Both the position numbers and the translations under genes were made by a program. Shown one piece after another: positions 32,067 to 42,840 of a DNA stretch of 64,000 nt (positions are counted from its first letter, which is position 1; each line of letters begins with the position of its first letter). The notes below the pieces were generated by a model. That model made no database searches, was not told the DNA's origin, and saw nothing but the letters and a program-made list of their open reading frames with translations. Source of the stretch: Gonium pectorale (taxonomy: Eukaryota; Chlorophyta; Chlorophyceae; Chlamydomonadales; Volvocaceae); assembly GCA_001584585.1 (NCBI GenBank), contig LSYV01000005.1, positions 3,751,000-3,814,999 of the forward strand. The letters run 5' to 3'.

Positions 32067-34330
32067 ATGGCTTTTTTGGCATTGCGCCCCAATCCAAAAC
32101 GTACCACCGAATTATGTGATGTGCTGTGTCACGTTGGTTTGAATGTTCTCGACTCTCTCGTCGACAACCTGGATGCGACATCCCTCGCTGCGGCTCGGCT
32201 GACCTGCCAGGAGCTCCGCAGTGCAATCGACGGCAGTGTTAGAAAGCTACATCTTAAGCTCGGGACGCTGCAGCAACAGCAGGGCCATGGTCCGCCCTCG
32301 CCGCTGTGGCCCCGCTGCGAGGTCGTCACTGTTACCGTTCCGGACAAAGTAGCACCCGACATGGGGCCTAAGGGCTTCATCAATTACCTTGCCACCGGCA
32401 CCAGCTCGCCGGTGCGGTGCCTGTCTTTTCTCAGCTTCAACACGCAGGCCCTCGACGCCTCGGTCGTGACGAAAGCGGTCACGGAGCTTCCGGGCCTTCG
32501 GGAGCTGCACATTCCCTACTCAAAGCTCAGCGAAGGGCCAGAACTGCGGGGCATGTTCGCCACCCTGGCGCGCCTGCGCTCACTGGTAAAGCTCACGCTG
32601 TGCAACGACGCGAACCTAACCGGCATTGACGCCATGGACGCCAGCACCAGCTTGCGGCACCTGCATATCAAGGACCCGGCGGGCCTCGGCGACCAGTTCC
32701 TTCGTCAGAACATGCTAAAGGAGCTGCAGCGCCTCAAGAGCCTGCGGACCCTGGAGCTCGAGCAATGCTGCATTGACAACGGCGCTTGCAGCGGCCGCAG
32801 CCAGGGCCCGGCCAGCAGCAGCGGCCTTGGCGGCGACGGCGGCGGCAGCCCGCTGCAGCAGCTGATACAGAGCGCACGCGAGAGCTCTCTGCAGCGGCTG
32901 CTGATCAATGAGTGTCTTAGCAGCTCCACCCCGCATGTGTTCAGTGCCACGTTCGCCTTCGACAAGGGTAGACTGGCGTCAGTGACAACCTGCACCGGGC
33001 GCAACGCCCCGAGTATCCATCTCTCGGGCCTCAACCGCATGGCCGAGATCGTGCTTAGCGGCCTGGCTCCCGAGGACATGTTCGAGAGCCTTTCTGTGCC
33101 TTCGCTTGTGATTGACGACGGCAGCATTGCCAGCGCGCCGGGGGGGCTGCGGCACCTCTGGTCGCTGCGGAAGCACGCCCGGGGCGCAGAGCTTGGCTCT
33201 CTGCTATTCGATGAAGCAGCCAGCGGCGGCGGCGGCGATGTTGGCGCGGGTCGCTCGTTCGAGGCCGCGCTAGAGACCGCGAATGGGGTGATTGGCGTCC
33301 TGGGACAGCCCCGAAGCTTTGGGTTCCTCACATCCGCTAGGGCGGTATGCAGCGAAGATAGGGACTCGAGCGGCGTGCTCCTGGAGATCAACGCCCGGCA
33401 GCTCAGCCCCGCTAAGAGCAGCGCCAACGCCGGGGCAGCATGGCCCGCGACGCCATCGCCCAGGCGCCCCCCACCCTCCCACCATTCCTCAAACCGCAGC
33501 GGCATCGCAGCGGATGCGGCGGGCCCGGTGGCGGATACCCCCGCTGCTGTGCAGCCGAGACCCGCGCGGTCAATCTTCTCCAGCGGCCTGCCGCGGCCCC
33601 GCCTTAGTGCCGCCGAGGCCCTGGAGCTGGTGCTAGAAGGTTCCGTGACGCACGGGCTCGACCTCGGTGGCGCCATGTATGGCAACATCCAGCTGACACT
33701 TCTGTTACAGCAGGACGCGTCGGCAGATGTGCAGATCAGCGGGCTGCGCGTGAGTCAGCTGCTGCCATCTGCCACGGCGAAACTGGTGGCCTTCGACCCC
33801 ACGTCCAAGCAGGGCACGGAGGTGCTGGTCGGCAGCACCGCCGCCGACCCGCCGCCCTGTACTACGGCGCAGAATGCCGGCGGGGACAACTGGTCTCTGG
33901 GACTCGAGATCCAGAAGAGTTTCCTCACCGGGGTCACGGAGGTACGCGCCGCGTGCAGATGGCACACGCGGGCAGTTGCGTTTGCCACTGGCATTGCAAT
34001 TGCCCGTTTGCACCGCTCTTGGCTCCATCCTCGCCTTGCACCGCTCTTGGCTCTATCCTCGCCTCGCAAATTTGCTCACCGCGGCTGGTGACCTGGACCT
34101 CTGATGCCCGCGCTCTCCTGCACGTGATCATTTGCCGGCTTCCGCAGGTGCTTCAAAGGGACTGGGACGAGCAGGCCGGTGCGCAAGGAGGCGAGAGGCG
34201 CAGTGCCGTCACAAAGGAGGCTCTGCGCTGGGTGCTGGCAGTACGTGATGACCTAGTGCACCTGCTGCCGCCAGCGATCGTGGCGAGCCGCCCCGAGAGC
34301 GCACCGGGCACGCGCCAAGTCGACGAGTGA
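32067..34330 (+). CDS. F-box-like / leucine-rich-repeat protein
   Basis: Two exons, 32067-33941 and 34148-34330, join in phase 0 to give 685 residues. Residues of about 20-60 resemble an F-box (LVDNLDATSLAAARLTCQEL then IDGSVRKLHLKL), the domain that ties substrate receptors to SCF ubiquitin ligases. Residues of about 100-330 hold irregular leucine-rich repeats (LPGLRELHIPYSKLS, LRSLVKLTLCNDANLTG, LKSLRTLELEQCCID). The middle is Gly/Ser/Pro-rich. A later stretch alternates like beta strands (ADVQISGLRVSQLLP), and the end is helical (VLQRDWDEQAG, RWVLAVRDDLVHLLPP). I chose the ATG at 32067 because upstream in-frame codons only reach a TTG. A role in protein turnover is inference from the domain layout. 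Confidence 0.75.
34008..34063 (+). repeat. 28-bp tandem duplication inside an intron
   Basis: Two adjacent 28-base units (TTGCACCGCTCTTGGCTC...) differ at one position. They lie in the single intron of the F-box/LRR-like gene. Confidence 0.9.
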
Positions 34331-34438
34331 CTCTATGCCGCCTCAGGGGAAGATCCATCCATGACATCATTTGGGTAGTCCCCTGCGTGAGTATTCCTGA
34401 AGAGGAGCCCTGATGGAGAGGAGCGAGAACAGCACTTT

Positions 34439-34443
34439 GTAAA
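34439..34443 (+). terminator. TGTAA polyadenylation signal for the F-box/LRR-like gene
   Basis: TGTAA 109 bases after the TGA at 34328-34330, a short 3' UTR. Confidence 0.6.
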
Positions 34444-34459
34444 TGTGCTACTGATACCG

Positions 34460-35540
34460 TGAAATCCTGAGGTATGTCGGAGCCTCGTAGGGTTTCAGAT
34501 TCGGGCTTTCCGTCAATCTTGGCTCGTCATGGACTCAAGATTTCCCCAATGCAAGCTCAGCTGGCTGTCGGCGTTGCAAGGGGTTGTTTTCTCCACGGTC
34601 AGGGCTGACGGTTTATGCAGCTGCCTGGTGGAGAGTCGTGGGTGCTCATGCCACCCGTCCATGATTGCGGGCTGCTACATGGTGTCCGAAGGCGGTAATC
34701 TGGTATAAGGAATTGGGCGCTGAGGTTGTACCGGTGGTTGCGTGTGTAAGGCTGCCTCGATAGGAGCCGCAGGAGTGGCGCGCGAACAAACGGTGACACT
34801 AATGACAGTCAAGCCATACCTCCTTGCCGCAGCAAAGTATTCACTGTGCGTGCGCTCTGATGCATTATTTCGGACATACATGTGTTCCTGTACGTACCTT
34901 CGTGATCCTGTTGTGGTGTTGTGGCTCAGGATCTGCCATTTGAGACGTTGGCGGACATTGCTAGTTGGCAAAACGATTGGCTGGCCCGTGGTTCAGGCCG
35001 CTGCGGTACCGTGTTGGCATGGCGGGTAGTTTCGGCGGGTAGTTTCGGCGGTAAGTTGCGGCAGACACGGGTGTCGCGGAAGTCTTCCCAGACTGCAAAG
35101 TGGTCGAGGGGTCCGGGTATCCCAGGCCCGTACCCGAGGCCCAATACATTGGGTGGGCTCGGTAGTTCGCCGTTGGTGTAGCGCTCCTGGTCCTCATCCC
35201 CAACTCCCTGCCGAGCTGATTGTTCACCGCCCTGCTACTGGCGCTGCGGCCCAACAGCAGGAGGCTGCCTTGTACTGCCATCGTGGTACCCCGAGAAGTA
35301 CTGAACAGCCCTTCAAATGCATTGTCGGATCCGTCGGATCTGAGGCCGAAATAATCCTGAATGTCGTGCAATTGGAAGCGTAGTGAACGAGCACTGCCCA
35401 GTCTGCTGTATGGGTTGAATGGGCTGGTGGCTAGGGAATTGTGGAGGGGTGGAAGTAGGAACGGCAAATTGGCACAGGCGAAAGAACCTGTACATCACGC
35501 TGAGTACGAAACATGGAAGCTGGAGTGTCCATAAGTGACA
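34460..35540. other. Spacer between two convergent genes; no gene seen
   Basis: Poly(A) signals of the two flanking genes bracket this stretch, so no transcript needs to cross it. It contains a small direct repeat of GGCGGGTAGTTTC near 35023-35047 and scattered short frames without coding character. Confidence 0.5.
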
Positions 35541-35542
35541 GG

Positions 35543-35547
35543 TTACA
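35543..35547 (-). terminator. TGTAA polyadenylation signal for the EGF-like membrane protein gene
   Basis: TTACA on the plus strand reads TGTAA on the minus strand, about 530 bases past the stop at 36076. Confidence 0.55.
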
Positions 35548-36075
35548 GACGCCCGTCAAAGCCTGTGCCGCCATGGGTAGATTATATCCCCCGGTCTACA
35601 AGGCGACACCTCCTGCATAGTGTCTCCATCATGACAGCAACAGTACATCGGCAAAGACAAAGCCCTAAAGTCCAGCTGCGTAGTCCCAAACGGACAGGTC
35701 CCTGCATCGTCAACACCCTGCGACCAAACCACCGAATCCCCTAACGCCAACCTGCAAACACTTATGTACATCATTGTGACCTGGCATAAGCAGCACCGCC
35801 TCGGCGGATCTATAAAACAAGGGGACAGCTAATGCGTGCTACGAGACGTCACGGGGGAAGGGGAAGCTGGGATTCCAGCCCCACCGCCACACTAGGCAAT
35901 CTCCAGTAAACTCCAAGAAACATCAGACTCGAGCATCCCGCCATAGGACAGCAGACCATAAACATCCAAAGAAGAGCAGACCGTTCGGGCCGTCCAAGCG
36001 CCATGAAGCATCCGTTGCGCATGTCGGCATGTGCATACCTTTCCATAAGTTGGACTCGCAATCCTACTGGCAGTT

Positions 36076-39000
36076 CTACCAGTCGTCCACACCGCCGCCC
36101 ACGTTGCCCCGATTGCCGAGCAGCGGCCAAGACACCTGACTGAAAGCGGCTCCGTACTTGTACTGCTCGTACCAGAGCATGCCGTACTTGCTGCCCACCA
36201 CCAGGCCTGCCGCTAGGGCGATGCTCAGCAGGCAATAGAAGAAGACCATCCCGCCCGACACGCCGTGTCGCCGGCCGCCGTGCTGCGCTGGCGCGCAGGC
36301 ACCGCCGGTGGTGATCTCGCTTCCGTCGGACAGGCGTGTTGCCGCGGTGGCTCCCTAAAAAAGTAAGGCACGTCACCGGGCAGCTTGGAGTCAAAAGCCG
36401 CCGCGGCCTCGTACCCAACCATTGTTGCGACGTCTGGAGAGCGACCCAGGATAATTCAGGATGAGCAACTAACGGCAAAAGAGCGTGGAGGGCATTCCAG
36501 AGTGTCGGCACGTTCGTTCCTCGCCACGGACGACGCACCTGTCGCTCGTAGCCAGCCTGGCACGCCACCACGCAACCCGCGTTGCTGCCCGCCTGGGTGG
36601 GCGCCGAAAAGGCGCAGGAGGTGGGGTCGCCCGCTGCGGCACAGACACACACCGCGAAGGCGGCACCGCCGTCCAAGTCGTAGGCTCGTCGGAGGCTGCC
36701 CTCGGCGCAGGGCGGCTCCACGCAGCTGCAAGGGCCACGCAGCACAGGGTTTGTCTATTCCCCCAGTCTGTTTCTCTGAGGCGACCCCTGTGACTACTCC
36801 GCATCCAGGACGCATGTTCAACCAGCTTGGGCGCCGAGCTTAAGCAAGACACAGCAAGGGGTGCTTGTCTCCGGTAAGCACCGCACGCACCCAACGGAAG
36901 GACAGATCGCACCGGCCAACATGATTGTACCCCGCAAAGGAGACGCCCACCTGCCGGTGGCAGCCGACAGGACCAGGCCGCGCAGGCACTGAACCGTGCC
37001 CGGGAGGCACTCCGGCTCGACGCCGCAGGCGCTGCCGTCCTCGGGGCAGCTGCAGCGCCGCGTGCACGCGAAGTTGCCTGCGTTGCGGGGGTCCAGATGG
37101 GAGTGATCAAATCACGGCCTGGAGCTTGCGAGGGCTCAATCCGGTCAGCTTCAGGAGCCCGCAAGCCGCACCCAGCGTGAGGCTTACTCCAGCGCCGTTC
37201 CACCGGGACCGCTCCATGGGCATGGTGTGAGGACCCTCTCGCAAACATGTCCGCCATGCACCCAAGCGCCCACCGAGGCCCTGGTCCTCCCGCCGGTGCC
37301 CCCATCCAAAAATCTACATGATGTATACTAAAGCGAGCACGTACCAGACGGGTCGACTACCGTGTAGTTCCCCGCGGTGCACGCATCCTCCACGCATGCC
37401 AGATCGCTGCCCTTGCGCCGCAGCTGGCCGTGCCCCTCGCCAGGCCCGTCGCACGTGAACTGCTCGCAGGCGGCCTCGTCGTAGCCGCTGCCGTCGGGCT
37501 TGCAGGGCTGCCAGCAGGTCGCGTGCGCGTCGTCGCGGCGCATGGGCCGCAGCGAGCCGGCCGCGCAGGCGGCGCCGGTGGTGTTGTACTGGGAGAGGTC
37601 CACCGAGCAGTCGCCGCCAGCAAAGGGCAACTGGCGAGCGGGACGGGAGAGCGAGGCGGGCGCGGTGAGGGCCGCTTCGTTGGCAGCCGTGCTGCGGGGC
37701 GGCGCTTCCAGGAAGGAGCAAACATCCGCAGTGCGTGCGGCGGGCTGGCGGGCGGCGGCGGGCGCTACTTGACCCGCGCGGCCCAGCTAATTCTAGGTGC
37801 CGTCGACCAGGCGTCGAAGGCCCAGCGTCGATGACTGGTAGAGGGTCGGCACAACGCCGCACCAAGGGCGCACAAAGCGTCTGCATGTATGCACGCCGGG
37901 AGCCCCAATCCACACTGTCTGCCGCATTCTTTTGGACGTTCATGCCGCATGCCTGGCAGCAACTGTTGGATTCGGATCCCCGGCCCTACCTGGCAGGTGC
38001 ACAGCCCCGTGCCCGTGTCGCAGGTGCCGTGTCCGGAGCAGTCCGCCAGGCAGGACCCCACTACCGCCACCGCCAGCGTATAGCCCACCAGGCGCGGCGG
38101 GCCGGACAGCGGGTTCCACAGCACCACGTGCAGAGCGCCATCGGACGCAACCTGCGTGGTCGGGGCCGGGACCGGGTAACAGGGACTCCGGCACACAAAC
38201 GCCATGCCGGGGAGGTCTGGGGCGGCGGGGCAGCAAACGATGCACAGTCTCGGCTTGAGCCGCTGATGGCGCGGGCAGGAAAACAAGGCAATGTGCGGCG
38301 TTGCCGTGCTCGGTTTGCTACGAGGCGAGGGGAGGGACCTGAACGGCACGCACCATCCAGGGCCCCACGTCGAGGGTGAACTGTGCACCGCGCGCAGGCA
38401 GCGCCATCCGCGCCACCGCGCCTTCAGGCCACAGCGGGCTGCCACCGCCCGAGGAGGCGTTTGCGGCCGCCTCCGCCGACGATGCCACCAGCACCACCGG
38501 CCTGGAGAGGAGGTGAGCATGATGATCAAAGGCCAGAGCCGTAACCTCACGAGATGTACCCTGCACCTCGACAAGGAGCGCAATGCCACGCCAAGCAATA
38601 CACCCGACGCGGATCTTTGCACGGGCTTCTCGCATCTCTTGTGACGGCGTATGCCAAATGCACAGCGCCCCGCCGCCAAGCGCTGCCGACCAGGGGCTCC
38701 TTGGCCAACAGCAACGATCGCCGAACTGCGCCATCGCTTTTCAGTCCTACTCATCGCGAACAAGGGCCGCCCCCCATCCCGCACCTGCCGGTCACCCAGT
38801 CAGGCAGCCCAGGTGAGTCCGGCTCCGAGGTGCTGAAGGAGGCAGTCAGCGCCAGGCGGGTGGTGGCGGTGCTGCCCATCTGCTGCCGTACATCACGCAG
38901 CACGAGCCTGTCGTACGAGAAGGCCCGCGGCTCGGCGGTGAAGGGCTTCCCTAGGGTCAGGCTGTAGGAGGAGACGGAGCAGTCGGGCGCCAGCATGCTG

Positions 39001-42000
39001 TCCTGCACCGCCATGACGCGGGAGAAAAAGAAACAGGAATGCAAGCGCATTGAGTAGTTTTAAGGTCACTTGGATGACGTTGCAAGGGTACTAGGAGTAC
39101 ACATTGAGGTGTCGGGACAATGCGACGCCGAGCACCAAGCATATTACCCATGCGATAAAAGCATGTTGTCCGGCGAAACCGCACCCCCAAAAAAACGGAC
39201 CGGCTCGTGTTGAACACACAACATCGAACCCTGCGTGCGCGTGTGTTGCCCCACCTGCTGGCTGCACGTGCAGGTCGCTGTGCCCGCGTCGCAGGTCCCG
39301 CGCCCGCTGCAGTTGTTGGGGCAGCCGTTGAGCGCCGCCGTGATGCTGTACGCCACAGGGCCGGAGCCCTTGTTGTACACGCCAATGTACCACGTCCCTG
39401 CAGCCAGGCAGCACTGCTGTAATCAGCACCCAAACGCCGAACGCGCGCGGTCGCGACCTTGCAACCACCCGAGCAGGAGAAACCCACACACTTCTTGGAT
39501 GGGCCCGCCTCCAAACCGCTACTGCATGCCGACACGTTAAACCCACTGTGCTCACCGGCGCGGAAGGCCGCATCCGTGCGGCGCAGCGTCGCGTGAACCG
39601 AAAGGTCGCGCAGCCAGGACGAGGAGCTGCTCGACGAGGCACCGGGCGCCGGCGAGGCGTCGCTGGCCAGGTCATGCTGGGCCTCGGCCTCCCCCGGCAG
39701 CTGCTGGTGCCTTAAAAAGATCCCCAGGACACCTACACATGGATACCGACCAAGGGCACGCCCAAGCTCCGTCACCATCAATCCCGCACACCGCCGGCCC
39801 ACGGGCATGTCAGGTGAGTCCGTCGGAGAGCAAGCACGCACAGCCCTTGTATGTGTATGCAGTGAATGCAATCAAAAAAACGGCGGGGGGTCAGAGGAAT
39901 AAAAAGCGTTCTCACAAGAGAGGCCCGGAGCGAATGCCATCCTGACTTCCTGAGTCGTCCCGAGTCGTTGAAGGCCGATGTTCCCAGCGAAACTTGCGCC
40001 GGGGGGGGGGGCTGGGATGCGCACGATACATCAGGGTACCGTAGCTGCGAGCTCCGCGCCAAGGCTTAGCGCTCACCCTTCGTGGCCTCCGTCGCGGCGG
40101 CCGCCACCTGCAGCTCATAGATGTCCACAGCGGGGACCTCCACGCTGAAGAAAGACCAGGCGCCTGGCTGGAGGCCCGACACGGCGAGTGACGCCGGCGC
40201 GGGCGGCGAGCCTGCCGGCTGCAGCTGCTGCAGCGTCGCGCTGCAGTCCTCGAACCCCAGGCCTGGGACAGCAGGAGCGCAACGCACAAGCGGGGGACAT
40301 AGCTTGCCGTCTGGTGTTCGGTCGCATTCTTGGTACACCAGACAATGAAGTGTGCACGCTCTTGACAAAGATTACCGGATTGACAATCAAGGACGCAACA
40401 TCCACACGCAAGATGTGCGTGGCGCGACACGCCACATCCAGTGCGTGGGACGTCACACCCCCACACTTCAACGGGGGCCAACTGGCGTGCATAGCATGCA
40501 GACAGCAACTCGTTATGGAGCTCCCCTTACAGCCAGCCGGAATCCGCGCTCACCTGGTGTCATCACCCAGTTGGGAGGTGGCACGTACGGCGCTGGGCAG
40601 GTGCAAGTGCCGTGCGGGCACGTGTCGGTCGTGCCGCGGCCAGAGCAAAGCTGCAGCTTGCCATCCTGCTGTAGCGTAAATGGGCACGTGCTTGTGGCAC
40701 CCCTACAGGCAGCACACACACCAGCAGGAAGTGCCGCAATTCACGCTTCTGCCAGAAAGCACAGGGGACGAGTTTGCTGTTCAGCAAGTCGAACACCAAA
40801 TGAAGACCGGTGAACATGGAGCACAGAGCAGTACAAGAGCTCAAGAAAGGGCAATCGAGGCCCGAAGATGTGTGAAAGGGGGAATACAAGCCGATCTCGC
40901 CAGGCAGCGGCCGAACCCCATGCCTGCACACTTTCCGACATGTCCGCTTGCCTGAGCACGATGGTAGTGCTTGCGGTGCTCTCCGCGCACAGGTAGACTC
41001 CTGCAAGAGACATGACGCGCCCGCACATCATCGCTCCTAGTTCATGTGCCCAATTATAGATGCGTACGAATAAAGCACATGTCACGCGATCCACGGGTAA
41101 CGGTCACGGGAAATGGAAACAAGGGCGCTGGGTATGCCCGCCCCGTCCCGTTCAGCCCCAGGCGGCTCGGCGTGGCAGGTAAACCTAGTTCTCGGGATCC
41201 GTGGTCCACCGCGCGCACCTGTGTACGCCCCGTAACCCAGCTGCCGCCGGGACAGCTGCAGGCTCGCCAACAGCAGATCGCGCGACGTGTGCATTGAAAA
41301 GCTGAACGCCGCCGCTGTCGTGGGGTAGGCCTGCGGCGGCACACGGAAGGCGGGCAGCGTTTTGCCCAGCGGGGTGGCCCCAATGGCCCATAACCGGATG
41401 GACAGCTGCGGGCGCACACAACCAGGACCTTCCAGGTTTCTCACGCGTCGTGTTGCCTGTGCCTATAGGACGGCCCTGAAGGAAAGATTGATCATGAACC
41501 CGGACCACTGCTGCCTCTTCGTCACAACGAGACGGCCCTCGGCCTGCTCACGTCCGGCACGAGCTTCGTCGCGTTCGTTGCCGGGTCCACAACCGCCGTT
41601 GTGAAGTTGGTCAGCAGTCCGCGCAGCGTGACGGCCGCGTCCACGCTGTTGCTCGCAAGCAGCAGGCTCAGGTGGTACGCTGCGTCCGCCATCCTGCGCG
41701 CGACCAACGCCAGGTGGCTCTGATACTGGAGTTTGCAAAGTGTCCGGGTACCGGCAGCCCAGTATGCCACAAAACCGTAACGCATACCTTGAGCACCTGT
41801 TTGCGGGCTGCTGCCTGCCTTTCATCCGTGCAGATCAGGTTTTTTGCCCAACATGCGCAATCTGCAACCCGCAGCCCGGTTCCAGGCGCTCGGAAGACCG
41901 CCTCCCCACATTCCTACAACCCCACCACAGCCAGGGACCTGCATACCACCTTGCAAGTCCGGTACCCCGAATAACGATTCCATTCCCTGAATCGCACCCT

Positions 42001-42474
42001 GCGTGAATACCAGGCTTGCACCCTGCAGTGCCCGCGCTGAAAGCACTCACTCAGCAATAGATGTGGAGAAGCATACTGGCTCGTTTGGCGCCACCACGTT
42101 GCAAACACGACCTTCGCCACAGGTCTCCTGGACATCCTGAGCGTTAAGGAACAGCCGATGCACCGGCACGCTGCACGTGTCGCCAACCCAGCCCGGCTCC
42201 GCGTCAACGGGCAGCGGCGCGTCACAGGCGCACTTGCCGTCCACCAGCTTGCCATGACTCGAGCACTCTGCACGGTGCGACGGGGTGCCGTAGGGGTGCA
42301 CGGGGATGCAGGAAGCCAGCAGCGGAGAGGTGGAGACACGAGGCTGAGCACCACGAGTTGCATGCACCCGTTGCTTCCTGCCATTATCTCCATAAACTTA
42401 CGGTCTTGCGAGCGAACCGTGAGCGCAAGGCTTACGAGAACTAGGCCTGCAAGCCCTACTCGGCCCATCCTCAT
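36076..42474 (-). CDS. Type I membrane protein with EGF-like and beta-sandwich modules
   Basis: About 18 exons. Supported ones: 42474-42402, 42267-42051, 41725-41552, 41405-41219, 41000-40888, 40668-40554, 40262-40077, 39397-39255, 39002-38785, 38501-38339, 38151-37990, 37630-37345, 37077-36951, 36725-36539 and 36354-36076; all share phase with their neighbours where tested. A tiny exon ending at 41788, one near 39710-39555 and perhaps one near 40000-39917 are less certain. Exon 1 encodes a signal peptide (MRMGRVGLAGLVLVSLALTV). Four or more Cys-rich EGF-like units follow (CSSHGKLVDGKCACD, CSGRGTTDTCPHGTCTC, CSGRGTCDAGTATCTC, CSGHGTCDTGTGLCTC), some preceded by strands ending in WYIGVYNKGSGPVAYSI, like pre-peptidase C-terminal domains. 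The last exon has one transmembrane helix (MVFFYCLLSIALAAGLVVGS) and a 35-residue cytosolic tail ending DDW. About 950 residues. Likely a surface or secretory-pathway receptor or adhesion protein; ligand unknown. Confidence 0.8.
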
Positions 42475-42840
42475 GACGTATGCCGCTTATCGCTTAAGAG
42501 TTCAAGAATAACAAGCATCAAGCATCGACAATGTCTGTTGGGATTCGCAGGTCGCACAGTGGATGCTAGGCTCCGCGGCTCAAGCCCTACATCAATTCAC
42601 TGATGACACAGCATTGGGGTGGCGATTCGACCTAACGAAAGGTTCCAGGTTCCAGTCGCAACCTGCCGACAGCCTGAGGGAGCATACATCGTGGCTAATA
42701 CGCGCAGCTTGCTGGAATATATCAATTTCATATCACACCTTTTGTGGTAGATTGATAGACTGGCGGTCAACTGGCCCTTGCACAACAGACGCGCGGCTTA
42801 TCGCTTGCCTTACACACGATGGACTAAGCGAACAATTTAG
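42475..42840. promoter_or_regulatory. 366-base bidirectional promoter region
   Basis: The membrane-protein gene starts at 42474 on the minus strand and the giant basal-body-type gene starts at 42841 on the plus strand. Both promoters and both 5' UTRs must fit here. The stretch is less GC-rich than the coding flanks, with AT-rich patches near 42715-42755. Confidence 0.55.

Noticed and set aside
32705..33688. 327-residue minus-strand ORF over the F-box/LRR-like gene
   Set aside because: Antisense of a long exon; Ser/Arg/Pro-rich with no domain.
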